Notes: generated from the sequence alone by a model not told the origin. Positions 9,713-18,843 are shown, numbered from the stretch's first letter. The stretch: 64,000 nt of DNA from Methylobacterium currus (GCF_003058325.1 NZ_CP028843.1:5685001-5749000), one strand, 5' to 3'. Numbers and translations: made by a program.

Positions 9713-10734
9713 CGGCCGTCCCCTCCGAGGCGGATGCGCGGATCGAGCCAGGCGAGCAGCAGGTCGGAGATCAGCATGCCGATCACCGTGAGCATCGCCA
9801 CGAACATCAGGATGAAGCCGGCCAGGAACTGGTCCTGGCTCTTGAGCGCGGCGAGCAGGATCGGCCCGACGGTCGGCAGGCTCAGCACCAGCGACACCAG
9901 CACCGAGCCCGAAATCAGATGGGGCAGGAGGTTGCCGATATCGGCGATGAACGGGTTCAGCGACATCCGGAACGGGTATTTGATCAGCGCCCGGGTCGGC
10001 GGCAGGCCCTTGGCGCGGGCGGTGACGACGTATTGCTTGCCCAATTCGTCGAGGAGGTTGGCGCGCATCCGCCGGATCATCGCGGCGGTGCCCCCGAGAC
10101 CGATCACCAGCGTCGGCACGACGAGGTGGGCGAGCAGCGAGCGGATCTTCTCCCAGGTCCAGGGCAGGCCCGAATAGGCGCTGTCGTAGAGCCCGCCGAT
10201 CGACACCTCGAACCAGCGGTTGGCGTAGAACAGCATCACCAGCGCCAGCAGGAAGGACGGGGTGGCGAGCCCGATATAGCCGATGAAGGTCGCGACGTAG
10301 TCGCCGATCGAGTATTGCCGCGTCGCCGAGTAGATGGCGATCGGGATCGACACCAGGTGGACGAAGATCACCACCGCCAGGTTGACGACGAGCGTCAGCC
10401 AGAGCGCGTCGCCCACCACCTCGCGCACCGGGCGGTCATACTCGAACGACCAGCCCCAATTGCCCTGGATCAGGCCGTTGAAGGCGCCCTCGGGATTGGG
10501 CCATAGCCCGATCCACCGCAGGTACTGCTCCCAGACCGGACGGTCGAGGCCGTATTGCTGCATCAGGAACTGCGCCTTGGCGACGGAGGCCGCCTCGCCC
10601 TGCGAGCGCAGCTCGGCGATCTGGTTGGTCAAGAAGTCGCCCGGCGGCAGCTTGATGATGACGAAGACGAGAGCGGAGATGATGAGCAGCGTGACCGCCA
10701 TGGTGAGGAGGCGGCGGGCGAGGTAGCGGATCAC
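9709..10734 (-). CDS. ABC transporter permease, DppB/OppB type
   Basis: A permease of about 341 residues beginning VIRYLARRLLTMAVTLL, the usual DppB N-terminus, with an EAA-type loop (QYVVTARAKGLPPTRAL) and six hydrophobic helices. I place the start at GTG 10734 because it overlaps the TGA of the binding protein as GTGA, following the pattern of the operon; a start at 10764 would add ten unconserved residues. Peptide-type permeases of this class move peptides, nickel, opines or oligosaccharides. Four glycosyltransferases in the same operon make a glycan or glycoconjugate worth considering, but that is inference. Confidence 0.9.
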   Translation of the reverse strand: MIRYLARRLLTMAVTLLIISALVFVIIKLPPGDFLTNQIAELRSQGEAASVAKAQFLMQQYGLDRPVWEQYLRWIGLWPNPEGAFNGLIQGNWGWSFEYDRPVREVVGDALWLTLVVNLAVVIFVHLVSIPIAIYSATRQYSIGDYVATFIGYIGLATPSFLLALVMLFYANRWFEVSIGGLYDSAYSGLPWTWEKIRSLLAHLVVPTLVIGLGGTAAMIRRMRANLLDELGKQYVVTARAKGLPPTRALIKYPFRMSLNPFIADIGNLLPHLISGSVLVSLVLSLPTVGPILLAALKSQDQFLAGFILMFVAMLTVIGMLISDLLLAWLDPRIRLGGDGR

Positions 10735-12821
10735 CGCGCAGCCTCCTTCGGGTTCGGCCCCCAATAGACCTGGTCCATGCGGTAGATTCCGATCAGGGCC
10801 GTCGGTTTCCAGCTATAGGTCTCCTTGTCGGGCACGTTGAGGAGCCGGGTTTTGGCCACGACCGGCTGCAGCGCGCCCGAGACGGTGCCGATCACCCATT
10901 GGTTCTCGGCCCGGTTCTTCAGCATCTCGGCCCAGATCGTCGCCTGCTCGGCATTGTCCGGGGTCGCCATCCAGCGGGCGTTGAGGTCGATGAGCACCTT
11001 CGCCTCGGGGATGTCGCAGGGCTCGCCCTCCTTGCCCCGCGTCTCGACGTACTGGCCCCATTTCGGCCAGGCATAGGTGTCCTGGTGGACGGGAGCGAGC
11101 TCGTCGGGGGACATCTCGGCGGTCGGCATCGCGAGGTCGAGCCCCTGCGCCGCCACCATCACGGCGGCGCCCGAATAGGCGCGGTTGCGCAGGACCGTGC
11201 GGTCCTGCGGCTTGACGAACAGCTTGACGCCGACCTCGCGCCAGAACTCGGAGATCAGGGTCAGCCCGTCGGTGAGCATGCTGCTCTCGCCGTCGGTCTC
11301 GACCACGATCTCCAGCTCGCGCCCGTCGGGCAGCAGGCGGATGCCGGCGCCGTTGCGCCGGGTCAGCCCGACCTCGTCGAGGAGGCGAGACGCCTCGGCC
11401 GGGTCGTAGCCGGCGTTGAGGGTGCGGTATTCGGGCCGGTAGAGCGGGCTCTTCTCGACGACGGTGTCGTTGCCCTCGGTGCCGAGCCCGAACAGCAGGG
11501 CGTTGTTGAGGGTGCGCCGGTCGATGGCGAGCGACAGGGCGCGGCGGTAGCGCAGGTCGCGGTTGAGCTTGCGCCAGACCGGGTCGGTCACGGTGAGGTT
11601 CGGGTAGAGCGCCAGTTCCGAGCCGCGGGCGGTGGGCCAGAGATGGGTGCGGTATCCCTTGGCGCGCTCGCCCTCGCGCAGGATCGGGATGTCCTCCATG
11701 TTGAGGCCGCGAAACAGGAGATCGGCCTCGCCCGCATTGGCCTTGGCGGCGAGGAGCCCGCCGGCCGCCACGTCCATGTTGACCTTGTCGATATAGGGCA
11801 ATTGCTGCCCGTTCGTGTCGACCCGGTGGTAATAGGGATTGCGCACGAAGACGAAGCGGGCCGCCGGCGCGGTGTTGGTGACGCGCCAGGGCTGGAGCGT
11901 CGGCAGGTCGGGGTTGGTCTGCTCGAACATCGCGTCGAGCCGGTTGTGGAGCGCCGCCCAGCCCTTGACCTTGGCATGCTTCACCAGCGGCTCGAGTTCG
12001 GCCTTCGGCGTATACTTGGCGTGGAATTTCTTCAGGTAATGCGCCGGCCGGTAGATGAAGGGATCGCGCGGCGAGGCCAGCTCGGGCAGGAAGCGGGGAT
12101 TCGGCTTGTCCCAGGTGAAGCGGACATGGAGCGGGTCGATCAGCTCGAAACGCGGCGGTTGCCCGTCGACCATCATGAATTCCGGCAGGCCGGAGGGGCT
12201 CAGCTCCTTGTTGAGGGCGACGTCCTCCCACCAGTAGCGGATGTCCTCCGCCGTGAAGGGCTGGCCGTCGGACCAGCGATGGCCTTCGCGCAAGGTGAAG
12301 GTGTAGATCCGGTCGCCGTCGTTCTCGAATTTTTCCAGGATGTCGGGTTGAAGGGTCAGCTTCTCGTCGTAGCCGACGAGGCGGGTGTAGCTGTAGGTCG
12401 AGATGTAGCGGATGTCCCGGGCCTTCGAGACCAGGGTGACGATGTCGCCGCCGGGCTTGCCGAGCTGGCGGCCTTGCGCGGCGAGGTCGACCACGAGGGG
12501 CTGCTTGGGCAGGCGGTCGGCGGCGGATTCGGCGGCGAGGGCCGGGCTGACGAGCAAGAAGAGGACGGTCAGGGCAGCGCTCGCCCAACCCACCCCCCTC
12601 CGCGGGGGAGGGTGCCCGGCTGCGGATGCGAAGCACTCGTGCGCCGGGCGGGGGAGGGGCAGCGCGACGGCGCAGGACGTGGCGCCCCCCATGATGCGCG
12701 CGACTTCTCCGGAAGCGGCGTCCCCTCGTCCGGCCTGCTCCGCAGGCCGCCCTCCTCCGCGGAGGGGGGAGGGTTCAGCAGCGGCAGCGTTCAGGAAAAA
12801 ACGTCCGAACCGAACCGTCAT
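10731..12821 (-). CDS. Family 5 extracellular solute-binding protein with an in-frame palindromic insertion in its signal peptide
   Basis: As read, 696 residues. From about residue 100 on it is a complete SBP_bac_5 protein (DILEKFENDGDRIYTFTL, then WSDGQPFTAEDIRYWW, the family signature region) of the long, sugar/peptide-binding kind. The N-terminus is abnormal: MTVRFGRFFLNAA is followed by some 70 arginine-, proline- and glycine-rich residues, and only then by the hydrophobic core LTVLFLLVSPALAA and a likely signal-peptidase site. The foreign 70 codons coincide with a MITE-like element (12573-12789). Without them the leader would be an ordinary 27-residue signal peptide. A Met inside the element could provide an alternative start. 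The ATG overlaps the upstream gene's TGA. Whether export still works is unknown. Confidence 0.88.
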   Translation of the reverse strand: MTVRFGRFFLNAAAAEPSPLRGGGRPAEQAGRGDAASGEVARIMGGATSCAVALPLPRPAHECFASAAGHPPPRRGVGWASAALTVLFLLVSPALAAESAADRLPKQPLVVDLAAQGRQLGKPGGDIVTLVSKARDIRYISTYSYTRLVGYDEKLTLQPDILEKFENDGDRIYTFTLREGHRWSDGQPFTAEDIRYWWEDVALNKELSPSGLPEFMMVDGQPPRFELIDPLHVRFTWDKPNPRFLPELASPRDPFIYRPAHYLKKFHAKYTPKAELEPLVKHAKVKGWAALHNRLDAMFEQTNPDLPTLQPWRVTNTAPAARFVFVRNPYYHRVDTNGQQLPYIDKVNMDVAAGGLLAAKANAGEADLLFRGLNMEDIPILREGERAKGYRTHLWPTARGSELALYPNLTVTDPVWRKLNRDLRYRRALSLAIDRRTLNNALLFGLGTEGNDTVVEKSPLYRPEYRTLNAGYDPAEASRLLDEVGLTRRNGAGIRLLPDGRELEIVVETDGESSMLTDGLTLISEFWREVGVKLFVKPQDRTVLRNRAYSGAAVMVAAQGLDLAMPTAEMSPDELAPVHQDTYAWPKWGQYVETRGKEGEPCDIPEAKVLIDLNARWMATPDNAEQATIWAEMLKNRAENQWVIGTVSGALQPVVAKTRLLNVPDKETYSWKPTALIGIYRMDQVYWGPNPKEAAR
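12573..12789. mobile_element. MITE-like palindromic element inserted in frame within a coding sequence
   Basis: Inside the binding-protein gene lies an insert bounded by 7-bp direct repeats GGCAGCG at 12573-12579 and 12783-12789, exactly 210 nt (70 codons) apart. The insert has terminal inverted repeats at 12587-12612 and 12750-12775 that match at 24 of 26 positions; each is itself nearly palindromic around CCTCCGCGG. It has no stop in the gene's frame and no transposase. Removing the insert plus one direct repeat rejoins the codons for LNAA and LTVLFLLV. This is the architecture of a short non-autonomous element with a target duplication. A 12-mer of the element (gacttctccgga, 12702-12713) recurs in the element at 16475-16486. 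Confidence 0.75.
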
Positions 12822-13699
12822 GTCCCGTCCCTCCCGTGCAGGCGCACCCAGGTGAGGCGGGTGGGCGAGTAGCCGGTCGCGGCGTGCAGGTCGTCGAAGG
12901 CGTGGGTGGCGGCGATCGCCCTGCGGGCGGCGTCCGCCTCCGGGTCGTCGGGCCGGTAGACGAATTCCCGGCCGTTGCGGCGCCAGCGCACCGGCTCGCC
13001 GGAGCGGGGCGCTATCAGCATCGCGATGGTCGGGAAAGCGGGGCCGCCATGGGCATGGAGCCGGTGCGCCGCGGCGTCGTCGTCGAAGATCAGCCGCGTC
13101 AGGCCGCGCTCGCGCGCTTCCAGCACCCGCCGGGCCTGGCTGATATGGTCGTCGAAGAAGCCGACCGCCCGGTCCGCCTCGAGGCGCGGCAGGCTCGCCG
13201 CCGACCAGTCGCCGGCATGGTAGCGGGCGCGTGCGTCGCGGTAGCGTAGCCCTGAAAGGTCGGGGTCGAAGCAGAAGATCTCGGCCTGAGGGCAGGCCTG
13301 GCGCATCACCCAGGTGGTGAGCCCACGAAACACGCCCGATTCGACGATCACCTCAGGGTTGAGCGCCCGCATCAGCACGTAGAGCTGGAGCGCGCCGTTG
13401 AAGCCGTTGCCGCCGCGCTTCTGCGCCACGGGTGCCGAGGCGATCAGATCCCAGAAGGCCGCCACCGCGGGAGCGGCACCGCCCGGCAGGCTGAGGCCGG
13501 AGGCGGCGAGGTCGTGGTCGAGCCGCGCGGCGGCGGCCGCGATCAGCGCGTCCGTCTCCGGCCCGGAGAGCGGGCGGTGGGTCCAGTCGGACACCGCCGG
13601 GACGAGGTCGTAGCCGAGGCGGTCGAACAGGCGGCCGAGGAAGCGGCGGCGCAGCCGCTCGACGAAGGGGTGGGGACGGAGGGCGGCGCCGTGGGACAT
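12818..13699 (-). CDS. CmcI-like / class I methyltransferase-fold protein
   Basis: A 293-residue cytoplasmic protein. The central part has a Rossmann-like methyltransferase pattern: EVIVESGVFRGLTTWVM resembles the SAM-binding motif I, followed by EIFCFDPDL with an acidic residue after strand 2 and later RLIFDDDAAAH. This spacing recalls cephalosporin hydroxylase/CmcI and rhamnosyl O-methyltransferase relatives. I cannot assign a substrate. I chose ATG 13699 because the sequence before it is unlike protein. It sits between the double ATPase (20 nt gap) and the binding protein (ATGA overlap), so it belongs to the glyco-ABC operon and may modify the glycan or its carrier. Other SAM-fold activities remain possible. 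Confidence 0.65.
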   Translation of the reverse strand: MSHGAALRPHPFVERLRRRFLGRLFDRLGYDLVPAVSDWTHRPLSGPETDALIAAAAARLDHDLAASGLSLPGGAAPAVAAFWDLIASAPVAQKRGGNGFNGALQLYVLMRALNPEVIVESGVFRGLTTWVMRQACPQAEIFCFDPDLSGLRYRDARARYHAGDWSAASLPRLEADRAVGFFDDHISQARRVLEARERGLTRLIFDDDAAAHRLHAHGGPAFPTIAMLIAPRSGEPVRWRRNGREFVYRPDDPEADAARRAIAATHAFDDLHAATGYSPTRLTWVRLHGRDGT

Positions 13700-13719
13700 C
13701 GGAGTCTCGTCGAAACAGG

Positions 13720-15597
13720 TCAGGCGGCTTGCCGGAGCACCGGCCCGGCGACCCGGACGCAATGCCCGGGCTCGATCTCGGTCATGGTGCCGGCTGCGCC
13801 GCCGGTGAGGCGGTAGGGCTCGGGCCAGCTCGCCGGGTCGGAGAAGCGGTCGCTCATCAGGAGCTTGAGGTCGAGGGGGTGGTCGAGGTCGGGCTCGGGC
13901 ACCGCGGCGAGCAGCGCCCTCGTGTAGGGGTGGGCCGGGTTCTTGAACAAGGCGGCTTTCGGCGCCTCCTCGACGATGTAGCCCCGGCACATCACCGCGA
14001 TCGTGTCGGCGATGTAGTCGACCACCGCGAGGTTGTGGGAGACGAACAGGTAAGAGACCCCGAGGCTCGCCTGGAGGTCCTTCAAGAGGTTGAGCACCTG
14101 GGCCTGGACCGACACGTCGAGGGCCGAGACCGGCTCGTCGCAGAGCAGCACCCGGGGCTTCAGGGCCAGCGCCCGGGCGATGCCGAGGCGCTGGCGCTGG
14201 CCGCCCGAGAAGGCGTGCGGGTAACGGCGCAGGGACGACTGATCGAGCCCGACCATGTCGAGCAGTTCCTTCGCCCGCTCATAGCGCTCGTCGGATGTGC
14301 CGATGCCGTGGATGCGCAGGGGCTCGGTCAAGAGCTCGTAGACCGTCATGCGCGGGTTGAGCGACGAGAACGGGTCCTGGAACACGAACTGCACCGCGCG
14401 GCGGAAATCCTTCAGCTCGCGGTCCTTGAGGGCGAAGACGTCGCGGGGGCCCCGGCCCGAGCCGTCGTCGAAGGTGACGGTGCCGGCATCGGGGCGCAGG
14501 GCCCGCATCACCACCTTCGACAACGTGGTCTTGCCGCAGCCCGATTCGCCGACGAGGCCCAGTGTCCGGCCCGGATACAGCTTGAGCGAGACGCCGTTGA
14601 CGGCGTTGATGGTGCGGGTCTTCCCCTTGAACCAGCCCGAGCGCAGGGTGAAGGACTTGCGCACCTCCTCGATGGCGAGGAGCGGCCCGTCCGGATCGGG
14701 CCGGTGCGGCTCCCCGGCCTTGCGGGCGAGCACCGCGCTCTTCACCTCGCGGATCGGGGTCAGGCGCTCGCCGGGCGCCATGTGGAAGCGTGGCACGGCC
14801 CGCATCAGGGCCTTGAGGTAGGGGTGGCCGGGACGGCGAAAAATCTCCTCGCGCGAGCCCGCTTCCATCACCCGGCCACGATACATCACCACCACGTCGT
14901 CGGCCATGTTGGCGACGACGCCGAGATCGTGGGTGATGAGCAGCATCGCCATGCCGGTCTCTGCCTGGAGGTCGCGCATCAGCTCCAGGATCTGGGCCTG
15001 GGTGGTGACGTCGAGGGCGGTCGTCGGCTCGTCGGCGATGAGGAGGGCGGGCCGGGTGATGAGCGCCATCGCGATCATCGCGCGCTGGCGCAGGCCCCCC
15101 GACAATTCGAACGGGTAGGTGACGAGCGCCCGCTGCGGATCCGGGAAGCCGACGCGCTCGAAGACCTCGATCGCCCGGGCCCTGGCCTGGTCGGCCGAGA
15201 CGTCGGCGTGCAGGCGCAGGGCCTCGGTAACCTGGTCGCCGACCGTGTGGAGCGGCGACAGCGAGGTCATCGGCTCCTGGAAGATCATCGCGATCCGCCC
15301 GCCGCGGAGGGCTTGCATCCGGGCGGAATCGGGTTTGAGGGCCGCGATGTCGATGCCGCCCGGAGGCCCGGAGGGTTCGGCGAGGCGGATGCTGCCACCC
15401 GTGATCCGCGCCACCTTGGGCAGGATCTGCAGGATGGCCTGTGCGGTGACCGACTTGCCCGAGCCGGATTCGCCGACGAGCGCCACGGTGCGGCCCGCCG
15501 GCACGTCGAGGGACAGGCCGTCGACCACCCGGAACGCGCCGGAATCGGTCGTGAAATCGACCCTGAGGTCGCGGATCGACAGGAGCGGTGCCGTCAT
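13720..15597 (-). CDS. ABC transporter ATP-binding protein, fused DppD-DppF type
   Basis: A 625-residue protein with two complete ABC ATPase domains. The first has Walker A GESGSGKS at 42-49, signature [12 protein letters not shown] and Walker [13 protein letters not shown]. The second has GESGCGKT near residue 355, [12 protein letters not shown] and [11 protein letters not shown]. The oligopeptide/dipeptide-specific C-terminal extensions ([24 protein letters not shown]) follow each domain. It should energise the two permeases downstream. Its ATG overlaps the TGA of the deacetylase by 4 nt, tying transport to the glycan genes translationally. Fused double ATPases are common in Rhizobiales peptide/sugar importers of this class. 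Confidence 0.93.
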   Translation of the reverse strand: MTAPLLSIRDLRVDFTTDSGAFRVVDGLSLDVPAGRTVALVGESGSGKSVTAQAILQILPKVARITGGSIRLAEPSGPPGGIDIAALKPDSARMQALRGGRIAMIFQEPMTSLSPLHTVGDQVTEALRLHADVSADQARARAIEVFERVGFPDPQRALVTYPFELSGGLRQRAMIAMALITRPALLIADEPTTALDVTTQAQILELMRDLQAETGMAMLLITHDLGVVANMADDVVVMYRGRVMEAGSREEIFRRPGHPYLKALMRAVPRFHMAPGERLTPIREVKSAVLARKAGEPHRPDPDGPLLAIEEVRKSFTLRSGWFKGKTRTINAVNGVSLKLYPGRTLGLVGESGCGKTTLSKVVMRALRPDAGTVTFDDGSGRGPRDVFALKDRELKDFRRAVQFVFQDPFSSLNPRMTVYELLTEPLRIHGIGTSDERYERAKELLDMVGLDQSSLRRYPHAFSGGQRQRLGIARALALKPRVLLCDEPVSALDVSVQAQVLNLLKDLQASLGVSYLFVSHNLAVVDYIADTIAVMCRGYIVEEAPKAALFKNPAHPYTRALLAAVPEPDLDHPLDLKLLMSDRFSDPASWPEPYRLTGGAAGTMTEIEPGHCVRVAGPVLRQAA

Positions 15598-16451
15598 CCT
15601 GGTGCCGTGCGGTCCTCTCGGGGCGGGAGCATCCCCGGATCTTCACAGGAGATAGGGTCCATGTGTGACACGGGCGACGCCGTGTGCGCAAACAAAGCGG
15701 CGGCACGCGATAGTCTCAACGCCCGGCATTTTGCGGCGTGGCAGGCGAGGAGGTCGAGGAGACGCTCGCAGAAACGCCAGGTCGCCTCGTCCTGCACGAG
15801 ATGGTGGGTGAGGAGCCCGATGGGATCGCCCTCCGTCACCGCCTGGGCGGCCCGGGCGACGAGGACCGCCGGATCGGCGAGCCCGCCGCCGGAGCGCCAG
15901 GCGACCGGATCGAGGGCGGCATGGGCCTGGGCGAGGCCCGGCACCGGGGGCAGGGGACGGGCCGCCGAGACGCCGTGGTAGGAAAGGGCCGGCAGGGTCG
16001 CGGGCAGGTCGGGGGCGATGCGGTTCCAGGGCGGCACCAGCACCGGCAGCAGGCGGGGACCGAGGCGGCTTTTCGCGAGGGCCAGGGCCGCTGCGGCATC
16101 GGCCTGTATGACCGCGAGGGGGCGATGCGGGCCGAACTCCGCCTTCTTGGCCTCGGCGGGCGCGTGGTTGGTGTGGGCGAGGCCGTGGACGAGGAGGTCG
16201 ACGCCCGGTTCGTCGGCGACGCGCGCCGCCAGCGACGGTTCGGCCCGGGCCGGCACTGCCGCGAGGGCCACCGGCCAGCCGGCCCGGGCCGCCAGGGCGA
16301 GCAGGCGGTCGAGGGCGGGGGTGTGGGCGACCGCGTCGTCGTCGCGCCACCAGAGGGTGGTGGTGCGGCCTTCCTCCCCGGCGCGGGCGAGGGCGTCGAT
16401 GAGGGGCGTGAGATCGAGAGGGGCGGCGAGCGCTGGCGCAGCCGGCGCAAG
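15594..16451 (-). CDS. NodB-like polysaccharide deacetylase-family protein without a recognisable start codon
   Basis: About 286 codons from the edge of a palindromic element to the TGA. Motifs fit a divergent polysaccharide deacetylase: LWWRDDDAVAH in place of the TFDDG motif, HGLAHTNHAP giving the HxxxH metal pair, and LVPPWNRIAP for the third motif. Such enzymes remove N-acetyl groups from sugar polymers. No ATG, GTG or TTG in frame lies between the glycosyltransferase homology and the WRDDD motif; the first in-frame GTGs (16271, 16256) would cut into the domain. The frame is open upstream through the repeat. One additional G in a G8 tract (16487-16494) would join it to the preceding glycosyltransferase as one 715-residue protein. 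The lower end overlaps the ATPase start as ATGA. Confidence 0.7.
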   Translation of the reverse strand, partial: LAPAAPALAAPLDLTPLIDALARAGEEGRTTTLWWRDDDAVAHTPALDRLLALAARAGWPVALAAVPARAEPSLAARVADEPGVDLLVHGLAHTNHAPAEAKKAEFGPHRPLAVIQADAAAALALAKSRLGPRLLPVLVPPWNRIAPDLPATLPALSYHGVSAARPLPPVPGLAQAHAALDPVAWRSGGGLADPAVLVARAAQAVTEGDPIGLLTHHLVQDEATWRFCERLLDLLACHAAKCRALRLSRAAALFAHTASPVSHMDPISCEDPGMLPPREDRTAPG

Positions 16452-17740
16452 GGTGAGGGGGTATCTCCGGATGAGACTTCTCCGGACCCCCCCCTCACCC
16501 TCGCCCTGCGGGCTCGCCGCTGACCCGACGTGTGGGCAGCAGCCCTCTCGCCGCCCGCGGGGAGAGGGGCGGCCGGCGCCGCATCCTGCGAGGATGGCGT
16601 CCGCCCGCCCCGGTTCGCCCCTCTCAGCATCTCCTCCACGATCGCCACGCTCCGCCGCGCCCCGTCCCGCGCGATGGCGTGATCGGCGCCCGGCGGCGGG
16701 GCGGCCAGGACCGCCTCCGCGAGGCGCTCCGCCGTCAGCTCGCTCTCCGCCAGCACCCGGGCGAGGCCGTGGGCGGCCAGGGTCTCGGCGCGCAGGCGCT
16801 GCTCGGTTTCGTGGCCGGCCTCGAACGGCACCAGCAGGGCCGGGCAGCCACCATGCAGGAGGTCCAGCACGGTGTTGTAGCCGGCCTGGCTCACCGACAG
16901 GGCGGCGCGCGCGAGCAGCGCGCGGAAATCCGGCCGCGCCCGCTCGACGACCGCATTCGTGGGCGCTGCCGCGGCCAACCCGGCGAAAGCGGGCTCCGGC
17001 ACGGCGCGGCCGACGAGGATGCGCCAGGACAGGCCGGGCGTCAGCGCCGCCGCGGCCACCGCCGCCTCCTGGAGCGGCAGCCCCGCGGCGCTGGACCCGC
17101 CCGAGACCACGATGCCGGCGCGGGGACCGTCCGGGGCCGGCGCCGCCCCGGCCTCGTCGACATAGCCGGTATAGCGCAGGCGCCGCGCCACCTCGCCATC
17201 GACCGGCCACGAGGCGTCGAGGGGCAGGAAGGCGGGATCGCCGTGGACGAGCACGCCGTCATAGGCATCGAGGCGTGCGTGGGTGGCGGCGATCCGCTCC
17301 GGCCGGCTCGGGGTCGCGAGGATGTCGCGGATCGAGGCAAGGAGCAGGGGACGGGGCGAGGCCCTCCGCACGGCCTCGACCAGGGCCTCGAATTCCGGCG
17401 CCAGCACCCGGCGGCCGAAGGGATAGAGCTCGGTGACGACCGCGTCGGGACCGGCCTCCGCGAAGGCGGCGAGCAGGGCGTCGCGCCGGGCCGCCAGGCG
17501 CTCCGCCGTGACCGGTGCGCCCTCCGGATCGAGGAGCGCCGTGAAGGCGGTGCCGGTGATCCGTACCGGCGGCAGCGGCACCAGTCGGATCCCGTCGAGG
17601 CCGGGCAGCACGGCCGGCAGGCCGCCGGAGACGAGCGTCACGGTATGGCCGGCGCCCGCGAAGGCCCGCGCCAGAGCCGCCGCCCGGGTGAGATGCCCGG
17701 CCCCGAGAAGGTGGGTGACGGCGATCAGGATCCGGCTCAT
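15836..17740 (-). CDS. MurG-like glycosyltransferase (COG4671 type) with read-through tail
   Basis: ATG 17740 overlaps the stop of the upstream glycosyltransferase. Residues 1 to about 372 form a GT-B protein: MSRILIAVTHLLGAGHLTRA at the N-terminus and, in the C-terminal half, SVSQAGYNTVLDLLHGGCP and VPFEAGHETEQ as in GT28/MurG-like donor-binding sites. Recognisable homology ends near 16620 with VAIVEEMLRG. The frame then reads through a palindromic repeat without a stop and continues out of phase across the deacetylase gene to 15836, giving a meaningless tail of about 260 residues. Either the native stop was lost when the repeat inserted, or a missing G hides a true fusion with the deacetylase. 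The nucleotide-sugar donor is unknown. Confidence 0.78.
   Translation of the reverse strand: MSRILIAVTHLLGAGHLTRAAALARAFAGAGHTVTLVSGGLPAVLPGLDGIRLVPLPPVRITGTAFTALLDPEGAPVTAERLAARRDALLAAFAEAGPDAVVTELYPFGRRVLAPEFEALVEAVRRASPRPLLLASIRDILATPSRPERIAATHARLDAYDGVLVHGDPAFLPLDASWPVDGEVARRLRYTGYVDEAGAAPAPDGPRAGIVVSGGSSAAGLPLQEAAVAAAALTPGLSWRILVGRAVPEPAFAGLAAAAPTNAVVERARPDFRALLARAALSVSQAGYNTVLDLLHGGCPALLVPFEAGHETEQRLRAETLAAHGLARVLAESELTAERLAEAVLAAPPPGADHAIARDGARRSVAIVEEMLRGANRGGRTPSSQDAAPAAPLPAGGERAAAHTSGQRRARRARVRGGSGEVSSGDTPSPLRRLRQRSPPLSISRPSSTPSPAPGRKAAPPPSGGATTTRSPTPPPSTACSPWRPGPAGRWPSRQCRPGPNRRWRRASPTNRASTSSSTASPTPTTRPPRPRRRSSARIAPSRSYRPMPQRPWPSRKAASVPACCRCWCRPGTASPPTCPRPCRPFPTTASRRPVPCPRCRASPRPMPPSIRSPGAPAAGSPIRRSSSPGPPRR
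16452..16615. repeat. Palindromic element at the glycosyltransferase/deacetylase junction
   Basis: GC-rich repeat separating two domains of the operon. It contains an inner hairpin, GGTGAGGGGGTATCTCCGG at 16451-16469 facing TCCGGACCCCCCCCTCACC (16481-16499), and a second hairpin CCCTCTCGCCG with CGGGGAGAGGG around 16543-16568. The segment gacttctccgga at 16475-16486 is identical to one in the element at 12573-12789, which links the two to one family. The element contains a run of eight C (16487-16494; G8 in the coding direction) exactly where the reading frames of the two genes diverge. Confidence 0.65.
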
Positions 17741-18843
17741 GCGTGATCCCTCGGGCGATCCCCCAGGAGCGGGGCGAGCGCCGCGCGCAGGCGGGCGGCT
17801 GCGGCGTCCAGGCCGCGCTCCTCGCGGGCGAAGGCGAGGGCCGCATCCCGCATCGCCGCAAGGGTCCCGGGCGCCTCGGCGAGGCCGTGGATCGCGGCGG
17901 CGAGCGCCGCGGCGTCGCCGGGCGGCGTCACCCGGCCGGTCACGCGGTCGCGCACCACGTCCGGCACGCCGCCATAGCCGCCGGCCACGACCGGGCAGCC
18001 ATGGGCCTGCGCCTCCAGAAGGGCCATGCCGTAGGCCTCGTTGACGGCAGGCCAGACCAGCAGGTCGGCGCCGCCGTAGAGCCCCGAAAGGCCGGCGGGC
18101 GCGACGCTGCCGTGCCGGCGCACCCGGTCGCCGAACGGCGCGAGCAGGGCCGCGACCGCCTCCGAGGCCGGGCCGTCTCCGGCGACGTCGAGGGTCCAGG
18201 GACGATCGCCGATCCGGCCCAGGGCCTCGGCCAGCAGGCGGTAGGAGGCGAGCTTGTCGCCCTCCCGCATCATCGCGACGGTGACGAGGCGCAAAGGGCC
18301 GGGCGCCCGTGCCGCGTCGGTCACCGGCCACTCCGCCGGGTCGAGGAAGGGCGGCAGGTCGGCGAGCACCTGTCCCCGCGGCCGCGCCGCCTCGAGGGCC
18401 GGCCGGTCGCGGCGGTTCATGACGAGGATCAGGTCCGCCGCGTCGAGGGCGGCCTCGGCGCCGGCATGGCCGAGGGCGTGCGGGCCGGCGGCACGCCGGG
18501 GGGACCGCGACCCCTCCGCCACCACGTAAGCGATGCCGAGCGCCCGCGAGACCGCCGGACCGATCCAGTCCGGCGCCTTGTAGTAGACGTGGTAGGTGAA
18601 CCAGAGGGCGGGCGGATCGGCCTGGTACGCCGCGATCAGCCGCCCGGCCTCCTCCAGCGACGCCGCCTTCAGGACCGGGTGTTGCGCCCCGTCGGGATCG
18701 CGGGTGCGCAGGGCACTGGCGAGTTCGGGCGCGAACCCCGCCGCCGCGAGCGCCCGCAGGAGCAGCCGCGCCATCGTGCGCTCGCCGGAGGGGACCGGGT
18801 GGCCGGGAGCCTTGAGGGGTGCGTAGAAGGCGACCCGGCTCAT
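17737..18843 (-). CDS. Glycosyltransferase family 4-like protein
   Basis: A 368-residue GT-B glycosyltransferase. The C-terminal half shows the GT4 donor-binding region GGADLLVWPAVNEAYGMALLE with the retaining-type E-x7-E spacing, followed by AHGCPVVAGGYGGVPDVV. The N-terminus starts MSRVAFYAPLKAPGHPVPSG. ATG 18843 is preferred because it overlaps the stop of the upstream gene (ATGCGATGA), whereas upstream codons are the 12-bp minisatellite read in another frame. The stop overlaps the next ATG. It therefore sits in the middle of a translationally coupled chain of four glycosyltransferases. It is predicted to be cytoplasmic or at the membrane face, adding a sugar from a nucleotide donor; acceptor and donor are unknown. 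Confidence 0.88.
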   Translation of the reverse strand: MSRVAFYAPLKAPGHPVPSGERTMARLLLRALAAAGFAPELASALRTRDPDGAQHPVLKAASLEEAGRLIAAYQADPPALWFTYHVYYKAPDWIGPAVSRALGIAYVVAEGSRSPRRAAGPHALGHAGAEAALDAADLILVMNRRDRPALEAARPRGQVLADLPPFLDPAEWPVTDAARAPGPLRLVTVAMMREGDKLASYRLLAEALGRIGDRPWTLDVAGDGPASEAVAALLAPFGDRVRRHGSVAPAGLSGLYGGADLLVWPAVNEAYGMALLEAQAHGCPVVAGGYGGVPDVVRDRVTGRVTPPGDAAALAAAIHGLAEAPGTLAAMRDAALAFAREERGLDAAAARLRAALAPLLGDRPRDHA

